Positions 59,501 through 64,000 of a DNA stretch of 64,000 nucleotides are shown piece by piece; position 1 is the first letter of the stretch; each line of letters begins with the position of its first letter. The stretch spans positions 134,694 to 198,693 of the forward strand of contig NZ_VJWE01000015.1 of assembly GCF_007993815.1 (NCBI RefSeq), written 5' to 3'. A model generated the notes under the pieces. The model was not told the DNA's origin, made no database searches, and saw only the letters and a program-made list of their open reading frames with translations. The position numbers and the translations under genes were made by a program. Origin of the DNA: Acidovorax delafieldii. GTDB lineage: Bacteria > Pseudomonadota > Gammaproteobacteria > Burkholderiales > Burkholderiaceae_C.

Positions 59501-59766
59501 GTCTGCAGGAAGAACGCCCGACGGTGGTTCTGTCCGACATCGAAATGCCGCGCATGGACGGCTTCGATCTAGCGCGCAACATCCGTGCAGACGGTGCCTT
59601 GCGTGATCTGCCCATCATCATGATCACCTCGCGGATTGCTGAAAAGCACCGCGAGCACGCGATGGAGCTGGGGGTGAACCACTACCTGGGCAAGCCGTAT
59701 TCGGACGAAGAGCTGCTGAGCCTGATCCAGCACTACGCCCGCATCGCTGCGGCGGCCGAGGCCTGA
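53530..59766 (+). CDS. chpA: Pil-Chp hybrid histidine kinase ChpA/PilL
   Basis: 2078 residues, hybrid CheA-type kinase of twitching motility. Several HPt or HPt-like modules are visible: His732 (RRAFHTLKGSSRM), His1109 (ALSHSLAGSSATV), His1332 (RALHTLKGSSRLAG) and a diverged one near His73 (LHQACGALEMVG). Another near 498-515 lacks the His at the expected place. Between them are long Ala/Pro/Glu-rich linkers (about 600-690, 850-1050, 1210-1270). Then come the CheA dimerisation/kinase core (N box HLLRNCVAHG near 1640, GRGIGMDVV), a CheW-like domain (about 1790-1920) and a C-terminal receiver with Asp2003 (VVLSDIEMPRMDGF). Last gene of the operon before a hairpin. Confidence 0.94.
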   Translation: MSSIDVNNAPAADGTQGDQDLGPLAWVLDELRKSLDGAVKAMRRFVRDAEVARESDLAALDAGPLRIARQQLHQACGALEMVGMGPPALVLRSMESAVQKFVQRPETCSDDAAAVIERASFALIEYLETVLAGKAVSPVALFPQYRDAQALAGADRVHPADLWPVERRFREPEGAVSRPPLPYGPEARARLDAAVLRIVKSGDLKAALSLRDTCLGFVAAQTDRQARAFWKICAGFFDAFGSGLLPPDVYVKRVASRVLMQYATLAKGDPTIADRLVQDLLFFCSQAKVADLAEDAAPSLRAVRQAFALDRFKPVDYETARFGRFDPAVLTQARKRIASATETWSALAGGDRNKLKPAADQFSLVCDSLRKLHPGSENLAQALTRALDSTTRSGEPPSPALAMEVATSVLYLQAAFEELDTADEQMEARASRLAERLDAVTAGAEPEPLEQWMEELYRRVSDNQTMGSVVDELRVTLGEAEKAMDQFFRNPKDTGVLATVPGHLAQMRGVLSVLGLDQASLAVVRMRDTVERLLINEVPEEERQSAFEKLGNSLGALGFLIDMLSYQRTMARKLFVYDEELGELRILMGKTRARASDAVEEAPAKLEERSATLVPDVIPRFPVQEPVSEPTDFAPFPDFESAPAADASVAAEPAGLAPDISFDVPAVAAPVPLEAASPAAAPAPVPDVEDELLDVFLEEAREVVVNGLAAIEQLRGEPGDLSEQTTLRRAFHTLKGSSRMVGLNDFGEAAWSMEQVLNVWLAEQKPMQPSLLQLSTDALHAFSSWADDIAAGRATGWDPESFRRSADAMRLDGTLVPLAMPSGGGMASEPTAPQAVPELAEAAPEPVDALSAEVLSEELTVPDFQATEISEHVPEQPVESANGAPEVAEEIDFSVFTAALNESAHEPAPVVDPSSVDFVLDLELPDLEPVSAEAPVPAVDHAEAVDAPLQAPAGALGDELLLPEDLVLDAAEPQNVVDIEAPIPSDGLEALDVAELEKLLEAESAEAAELLAPGPEDVAVAGSEASPDDLIAEVEPAQEVAHLLDALPQEEGGSDDAVKVIDTLRIGIPLYNVYLNEADEWSRRLVTCLQEWALELHEPLPDTAVALSHSLAGSSATVGFTALSEMARVLEHTLQHVQLQSGGTEEQAAAFMAAAEDIRRLLHQFAAGFLKEPSPEVLAQLRQILETEVVSTQSPPEEDAQAYLDAAEQEASEIAAAELAPEPVVEVPVVDAEPEAVASAVPAPVVGHVAPALSAVIHDHDQHIDDAIAHAIASIPDADDDIDAIDVIDPDLFPIFEEEAAELLPQLGGALRQWASRPDNLSARSEVLRALHTLKGSSRLAGAMRLGEMAHRLESAIEQLDAETVTADQIEPLQGSFDGLQANFEALRAIGQGPSDTVVTLPVEATPALRANVADGAEASVPSAAASSAKPLAITAPAVRLPGPSQLAPLRVAANQSVRVRAQLLDRLVNQAGEVMISRSRLDARLGQFRSSLTDLSGNLDRLRQQLRDIEVQAESQMQSRLALSKDSAAGFDPLEFDRFTRVQELTRMMAESVNDVATVQRNLQRAMEGAEDDLIAQGRQARELQRDLLRTRMVEFEGIAERLYAVVRQASKETGKQIKLDITGGSIEMDRGVLDRMTPAFEHLLRNCVAHGIEEPEVRTAAGKPSSGTITVDLHHEGNDVSVEFRDDGAGLNLPRIREKAVSQGIVEPGVELSDADAANLIFMPGFSTASEVTGLAGRGIGMDVVRAEINALGGRIETSTEAGRGAAFRMVLPLTTAVTQVVMLRSGDLAIGVPANVVEIVRRTSAPDLAEAYRTGVFDDGMEKIPFFWSGALLQSSSRSTEPAGKTRPVVIFRSAAQRVAMHVDEVLGNQEVVVKNLGPQLSRLPGLAGMSVLASGAVVLIYNPVALATVYGDQVRAASADMAPAPDTPAAGGTGKAVVSQQLSGPSQVPLVLVVDDSITVRRVTQRLLQREGYRVALAADGLQALERLQEERPTVVLSDIEMPRMDGFDLARNIRADGALRDLPIIMITSRIAEKHREHAMELGVNHYLGKPYSDEELLSLIQHYARIAAAAEA

Positions 59767-59779
59767 CATCATGCTGGCC

Positions 59780-59816
59780 CACTCCCGACCCTGCGAGTCA
59801 GCCTGGGTCGGGAGTG
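59780..59816 (+). terminator. 12-bp hairpin after chpA
   Basis: cactcccgaccc (59780-59791) pairs exactly with gggtcgggagtg (59805-59816), 13-base loop. A T-poor ctctcttgttg follows, so termination may be partial, lowering expression of the PilU-like gene relative to the chemosensory operon. Confidence 0.6.
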
Positions 59817-59877
59817 CTCTCTTGTTGCCTTGCCTTGTGGTGTCCTGTGCATGGACAGGGCGGACCGAGTCTCCGTG

Positions 59878-61050
59878 ATGGACCCGCTGGCACCATCCCC
59901 TTCCCCCGATCCCCGGCTGCTGGCCTGCCTGGCCCTGGTAGCGCGCGAGCGGGCTTCGGACCTGTTTTTGCTGGCAGGCGCTGCGCCCACGATCAAGCGG
60001 CAGGGTGCCTTTGTCCCCATCACACAGCAAGTCCTGGCGGCCGACGATGTGCGGCAGATGGCCTATTCCATCTTGCGCGAGGCCCAGCGCAAGGAGTTCG
60101 AGACGACGATGGAGTGCGACCTCTCGCTGCAGACCGTCGACGGGGAGCGCTTTCGCGTGAACGTGCACATGCAGCGCGGGCAGGTCGGCATGGTGATCCG
60201 CCATGTGATAGCGCGGATCCCGACGCTGGAAGAACTGGGGTTGCCGCCCGTGCTCCAGCGGCTGGCGTTTCTCAAAGGGGGGTTGGTCCTGACGGTGGGC
60301 TCCGCAGGTTCGGGCAAGACCACCACGCTGGCCGCATTGCTGGACCATCGCAACACGCACACTGGCGGGCACATCCTCACGGTAGAAGACCCCATCGAAT
60401 ACCTGCACAGCCACAAAAAATCCCTGGTGACGCAGCGCGAGGTGGGTCTCGACACCCTGTCGTATGACGAGGCGCTGCGCCGTGCCATGCGCGAGGCGCC
60501 CAACGTGATCATGATTGGCGAGATCCGCGACCGGGCCACCATGCAGCACGCGCTGCACTACGCAGAGTCCGGCCATCTGTGTGTGTCCACCCTGCACGCC
60601 AACAATGCCAACCAGGCGGTGCAGCGCATCGTGAATTTTTTCCCCGAGGATGCGCACCGCCAGCTGCTCATGGACCTGTCCCTCAACCTGCGGGCGGTGG
60701 TGGCGCAACGCCTGGTGCCGGGCCTTGCGGGCCACTTGGTGCCCGCCACCGAGATCATGCTGCTCACGCCCTATGTCGCCGAGCTGATCCAGAAGGGGCA
60801 GATCGACGAACTCAAGACCGCCATCACCCGCAGTGGTGAGCAGGGCATGTGGAGTTTTGATCAGTCACTGCTGGGCATGGTGGAGGCGGGCACGATTTCG
60901 CCCGAAGAAGCCATCGCTAACGCCGACAACCGCACCGATGTGCGTTTGCGACTGCGGCTGGCCGCCGGTGCCTCGCTGGGCGGTGAGAGCATGCAGATGG
61001 CGCCGGAGGAACCCCCGCCGGACGACCCGCCGCCCACCGCGCATCGCTAG
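59878..61050 (+). CDS. PilT/PilU-family twitching ATPase (PilU-like)
   Basis: 390 residues from ATG 59878; ATG 59851 would add nine. It has an N-terminal PAS-like domain (SDLFLLAGAAPTIKRQG), Walker A GSAGSGKTTT, Asp box VEDPIEYLHS, Walker B NVIMIGEIRDRATMQHAL and His box HLCVSTLHANNANQAVQRIV. The QREVGLDTLSYDEALRRAMR segment and the long C-terminal tail favour PilU over PilT. It would assist pilus retraction at the inner membrane. Its position after chpA rather than next to pilT suggests an extra paralogue. Confidence 0.85.
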   Translation: MDPLAPSPSPDPRLLACLALVARERASDLFLLAGAAPTIKRQGAFVPITQQVLAADDVRQMAYSILREAQRKEFETTMECDLSLQTVDGERFRVNVHMQRGQVGMVIRHVIARIPTLEELGLPPVLQRLAFLKGGLVLTVGSAGSGKTTTLAALLDHRNTHTGGHILTVEDPIEYLHSHKKSLVTQREVGLDTLSYDEALRRAMREAPNVIMIGEIRDRATMQHALHYAESGHLCVSTLHANNANQAVQRIVNFFPEDAHRQLLMDLSLNLRAVVAQRLVPGLAGHLVPATEIMLLTPYVAELIQKGQIDELKTAITRSGEQGMWSFDQSLLGMVEAGTISPEEAIANADNRTDVRLRLRLAAGASLGGESMQMAPEEPPPDDPPPTAHR

Positions 61051-61089
61051 CCCTCGGCGACCTGCTTGAGTCTGTGGGTCCGTGTGTTG

Positions 61090-62574
61090 TCACCCTGCAG
61101 CCGTCTTCACCACGGCATACCGCTCCAACGTGCGTTGCCGTGCGGCATCGTGCTCCACCACGGGTAAGGGATAGGTGTCTCCCAGGCGCACGCCCGCTTC
61201 CTGCAACTCCAGCGGGCGCGCCAGCCAGGGGGCGTGGAGTGCCTTGGTGGGGAGCGCTGCAAGCTGGGGTAGGTAACGGCGGATGAACTTGCCTTCCGGG
61301 TCGAACTTCTCGCTCTGGCTGACCGGGTTGAAGATGCGGAAATAGGGCTGGGCATCACACCCGCTGGAGCTGGCCCACTGCCAGCCACCGTTGTTGGCGG
61401 CCAGGTCGAAGTCATTGAGGTGCGTGGCAAAGTAGGCCTCGCCGCGGCGCCAGTCGATGCCCAGGTCTTTCACCAGAAAGCTTGCCACCACCATGCGCAG
61501 GCGGTTGTGCATGTAGCCCGTCTGGTTGATCTGCGCCATGGCGGCATCCACCAGCGGGTAGCCGGTGCGGCCCTCGCACCAGGCGGCAAACAGGGCGTCG
61601 GCCCCGGGGCCAGTCTCCCAGGCGATGGCATCGTAGGCCGGTTTGAAGCTCTGGCCCACCACATGCGGGTGGTGGTGCAGGATCTGGAAGTAGAAGTCCC
61701 GCCAGATCAGTTCGCTGAGCCAGGTCGTGGCGCCCGGGTTGCCCTCCAGCATCAGGCGGTGCGCCGTGCGTGCCAGCAAGCGCGGCGAGATGGTGCCAAA
61801 ACGCAGGTGCACGCTCAGGTAGCTGGGCCCTTTCACCGCCGGAAAGTTGCGCGTGTCCTCATACCGCTCGATGCGGCCGAGAAAATCGTCGAATAACTGC
61901 TGTGCGCCCTGGGCGCCGGTGGGCAGGCGCAGCTGGGACAGCGCTGTGGGCTCAAACCCGAGGTCCTGCAAAGTGGGCACCGGCTGGCAATAGGCTTCCG
62001 GTCGTGCGGCCAGATGGTGGGCGTGGCGCTCCACCGGATAGCTCTTGAGCTGGAACACATCGATCTTCTTGAGCCATGCATTCTTGTACGGTGTGAACAC
62101 GCTGTACGGGTTGCCGGTTTGCGTCAGCACTTCGCTGCGCTCGAGCAGGGTATGGTCCTTGAACGTGTGGAAGGCCTTGCCTGCAGCCGCCAGGCGCGTG
62201 CGCACCAGGCGGTCGCGGTCCAGCGCCTGGGGTTCGTCATCGTGGTTCGCAAAGACCGCCTGCACGTCCAGGGCGTCGGCCAGTGCCGGAATGGCATCGC
62301 TGGCCACCGCGTGCCACACGATGAGGCCTCCCCGCCCCTGAGGCGACAGCGCGCGCAAGCTGTCGTCCAGCTCCACCAGCGACTCGCGGATGAACTCCAC
62401 CCGCCGGTCGGCGCGGGGCAGGGCATCGAGAATGTCCTTGTCAAAGACAAAAGCGCAGAACACCTGCTCGCAGCGCGTCAGCGCGTGGTACAGGGCCGCC
62501 TGGTCGTGGGCACGCAGATCGCGGCGGAACCAGACCAGGCCACGGGAGTAAGTGGGCTCGGGGGAGGGGGGCAT
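61090..62574 (-). CDS. phr: CPD deoxyribodipyrimidine photolyase
   Basis: 494 residues from ATG 62574, which gives the normal start MPPSPEPTYSRGLVWFRRDL. Light-driven repair of cyclobutane pyrimidine dimers. It has an N-terminal antenna domain (about 10-140) and a C-terminal FAD domain with LSELIWRDFYFQIL, TGYMHNRLRMVVASFLVKDL and NNGGWQWASSSGCDAQPYFR. The frame is open far upstream over yqgE, but that part is not family-like. Convergent with the PilU-like gene; its start lies only 21 bases from the divergent yqgE start. Confidence 0.95.
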   Translation of the reverse strand: MPPSPEPTYSRGLVWFRRDLRAHDQAALYHALTRCEQVFCAFVFDKDILDALPRADRRVEFIRESLVELDDSLRALSPQGRGGLIVWHAVASDAIPALADALDVQAVFANHDDEPQALDRDRLVRTRLAAAGKAFHTFKDHTLLERSEVLTQTGNPYSVFTPYKNAWLKKIDVFQLKSYPVERHAHHLAARPEAYCQPVPTLQDLGFEPTALSQLRLPTGAQGAQQLFDDFLGRIERYEDTRNFPAVKGPSYLSVHLRFGTISPRLLARTAHRLMLEGNPGATTWLSELIWRDFYFQILHHHPHVVGQSFKPAYDAIAWETGPGADALFAAWCEGRTGYPLVDAAMAQINQTGYMHNRLRMVVASFLVKDLGIDWRRGEAYFATHLNDFDLAANNGGWQWASSSGCDAQPYFRIFNPVSQSEKFDPEGKFIRRYLPQLAALPTKALHAPWLARPLELQEAGVRLGDTYPLPVVEHDAARQRTLERYAVVKTAAG

Positions 62575-62595
62575 GTTCACCGTTAAAATTGCGGG

Positions 62596-63195
62596 ATGTC
62601 TTTCGATTCTGCGCCCATCAACCTGACGCATCACTTCCTGATCGCGATGCCCGGCCTGGAAGATGAGTCTTTTGCGCGCAGCGTCGTCTATCTGTGTGAG
62701 CACAGCGAACGCGGTGCGCTCGGCCTCATCATCAACAAGCCCACCGATATCACCCTCAAGGGCCTGTTTGACAAGGTGGACCTGTCGCTGCGCCGCGAGG
62801 ACCTCACCAAAGAGCCCGTTTTTCAGGGCGGCCCGGTGCAGACCGAGCGCGGATTTGTGCTGCACGAACCCATGCTCATGGACAAGGGGGAAACCGACGA
62901 GTCGGCCTACGCCTCCACCATGACCATCCCCGGTGGCCTGGAGATGACCACCTCCAAGGACGTGCTCGAAGCCCTTTCCACTGGCGCAGGTCCCCGCCGC
63001 GTGCTCATCACGCTGGGGTATTCGTCCTGGGGCGAGGGGCAGTTGGAGTCTGAGCTTGCCGAGAACGCCTGGCTCACGGTGGCCGCCGATCTGTCGGTGA
63101 TCTTCGACACGCCCGTGCCCGAGCGGTACGACCGGGCCCTGTCGCTTCTAGGCCTGCAGGCCTGGATGCTGTCGCCCGAGGCGGGGCACGCATGA
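62596..63195 (+). CDS. yqgE: YqgE/AlgH family protein (UPF0301)
   Basis: 199 residues. LTHHFLIAMPGLEDESFARS, GALGLIINKPTDITL and FQGGPVQTERGFVLH are the family signature. Molecular role unknown. It starts the yqgE-ruvX-pyrR operon; its stop overlaps the ruvX start as ATGA. Confidence 0.94.
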   Translation: MSFDSAPINLTHHFLIAMPGLEDESFARSVVYLCEHSERGALGLIINKPTDITLKGLFDKVDLSLRREDLTKEPVFQGGPVQTERGFVLHEPMLMDKGETDESAYASTMTIPGGLEMTTSKDVLEALSTGAGPRRVLITLGYSSWGEGQLESELAENAWLTVAADLSVIFDTPVPERYDRALSLLGLQAWMLSPEAGHA

Positions 63196-63623
63196 CTGGC
63201 GCGCCCGCTCAGTCCATCCAGCCGCCAGCCGTTCCTGCGCATTTCCAGACCTTTCTTGCTTTTGACTTTGGGCTCAAGCGCACGGGCGTGGCCTCGGGCA
63301 ACCGCATGCTCAAGAGCGCCACACCCCAGCGCACCATCCAGGCCGAGGGCGACGCCCGTTTTGCCCAGGTGGCCGAGCGCATCAAGGAATGGCAGCCCGA
63401 TGCGCTGGTGATCGGTGTGCCCTACCACCCCGACGGCGCGGCCCACGAAAACACCGCGCGTGCTCTCAAGTTCGGGCGCCAGTTGCGCGGGCGCTTTGGC
63501 TTGCAGGTGTTCGAGGTGGACGAGCGCTACAGCACCACCGAAGCCATTGCAGGTGGTGCCAAGGATGCCGACGCGGCCTCGGCCTGCATCATCCTGGAAC
63601 AGTTTTTGAGGAATCTCCCATGA
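63192..63623 (+). CDS. ruvX: Holliday junction resolvase-like protein RuvX (YqgF)
   Basis: 143 residues, RNase H-like fold. FLAFDFGLKRTGVASG carries the first catalytic Asp, LVIGVPYHPDG the middle strand, EVDERYSTTEA the Glu region and DADAASACIILEQFL the last Asp. Reported roles are 16S rRNA 5' end maturation and junction resolution. It overlaps both yqgE and pyrR by 4 bases. Confidence 0.94.
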   Translation: MTGAPAQSIQPPAVPAHFQTFLAFDFGLKRTGVASGNRMLKSATPQRTIQAEGDARFAQVAERIKEWQPDALVIGVPYHPDGAAHENTARALKFGRQLRGRFGLQVFEVDERYSTTEAIAGGAKDADAASACIILEQFLRNLP

Positions 63624-64000
63624 CCACCCCATCCCCCGGAATGTCCGGCAGCCTGGTGCTTGATGCCGAGGCGCTGTACCGCGAGCTGCTGCGCGGTGTG
63701 CGCAGCATGTTGACCCCCACCACGCGCCTGGCGGGCATCGCCTCCGGTGGCGCCTGGCTGGCCGAGCGCCTGCAAAAAGACCTGGGCCTGGAAGGCCCGG
63801 CCGGTGTGTTGTCATCGGTGATGCACCGTGACGACTTCGCCCAGCGTGGCTTGTCGGCCAGTGCGCAGACCGCGCTGCCGTTTGACGTGAACGGCGCCGA
63901 CGTGTTGGTGCTCGACGACGTGCTCTACACCGGCCGCACCATCCGCGCCGTGCTCAACGAGCTGTTCGACTATGGCCGCCCCGCCAGCGTGCGCCTGGCT
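63620..64000 (+). CDS. pyrR: Pyrimidine operon regulator / uracil phosphoribosyltransferase PyrR (3' end outside window)
   Basis: 127 codons are present; the gene runs off the right edge. A type I phosphoribosyltransferase fold with the PRPP loop VLVLDDVLYTGRTIRAVLNE is visible. In this phylum PyrR homologues next to ruvX usually precede pyrB and pyrC. ATG 63620 overlaps the ruvX stop as ATGA. Confidence 0.93.
   Translation, partial: MTTPSPGMSGSLVLDAEALYRELLRGVRSMLTPTTRLAGIASGGAWLAERLQKDLGLEGPAGVLSSVMHRDDFAQRGLSASAQTALPFDVNGADVLVLDDVLYTGRTIRAVLNELFDYGRPASVRLA

Noticed and set aside
61090..62865. Photolyase with a 97-residue N-terminal extension
   Set aside because: The extension is antisense to yqgE, has no family similarity and starts in the middle of another gene.

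Overview
The window is GC-rich, tightly packed bacterial chromosome. The gene content and the protein sequences point to a betaproteobacterium of the Comamonadaceae (Acidovorax-like). Indicators are ypjD divergent from ffh, a ThiD-like gene/hemL/rubredoxin cluster next to pilG-pilH-pilI-pilJ-chpA, a lysine-alanine-proline histone-like protein beside nrdAB, and short intergenic repeats I associate with that family. This assignment is inference; no 16S gene is present.

Layout. 1-4.8 kb: a truncated histone H1-like gene, then nrdB and nrdA (class Ia ribonucleotide reductase) on the minus strand. nrdA is preceded by two 16-bp NrdR boxes that frame a recognisable promoter. 5-9.9 kb: ampD, pilR and pilS (pilin-gene two-component system; pilS reads as frameshifted at a C8 tract), a small PP0621-type protein and a CcsA/YpjD-like membrane protein, divergent from ffh. 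11.5-18.9 kb: opgG-opgH (osmoregulated periplasmic glucans) and a glrK-qseG-glrR-type envelope-stress operon. 18.9-27.9 kb: miaB, tRNA-Met, an enoyl-CoA hydratase, an M61 peptidase, dsbC, a UbiH-like monooxygenase, a MOSC protein and ychF.

27.9-35.7 kb: a 7.8-kb genomic island inserted in the last 18 bases of ychF. Those 18 bases are duplicated exactly at the far end (27862-27879 and 35668-35685). It carries a P4-type tyrosine integrase, an XRE regulator, an AlpA-like regulator/excisionase, a membrane-anchored protein of unknown function, a small orphan protein, a Rep-like protein with HUH-type motifs, a PD-(D/E)XK nuclease of PGN_0703 type, and a SIR2-domain protein that keeps its NADase residues. 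The island is visibly more AT-rich than its surroundings. The nuclease and SIR2 genes look like anti-phage cargo and are the best candidates for something undescribed.

35.7-49.8 kb: rarD, a membrane diguanylate cyclase, a two-domain APH/P-loop kinase, a YqaA-type membrane protein, a degenerate VanX-like lipoprotein, dusB-fis, purH, a c-type cytochrome, the divergent pobA/pobR pair (4-hydroxybenzoate catabolism), hemL, a divergent ThiD-like kinase and rubredoxin.

49.8-61 kb: the type IV pilus chemosensory (Pil-Chp) operon pilG-pilH-pilI-pilJ-chpA followed by a PilU-type ATPase. With pilSR at 5.6-8.9 kb, the window holds both the transcriptional and the chemosensory control of twitching motility. 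61-64 kb: CPD photolyase, divergent from yqgE-ruvX-pyrR; the pyrR gene runs off the end.
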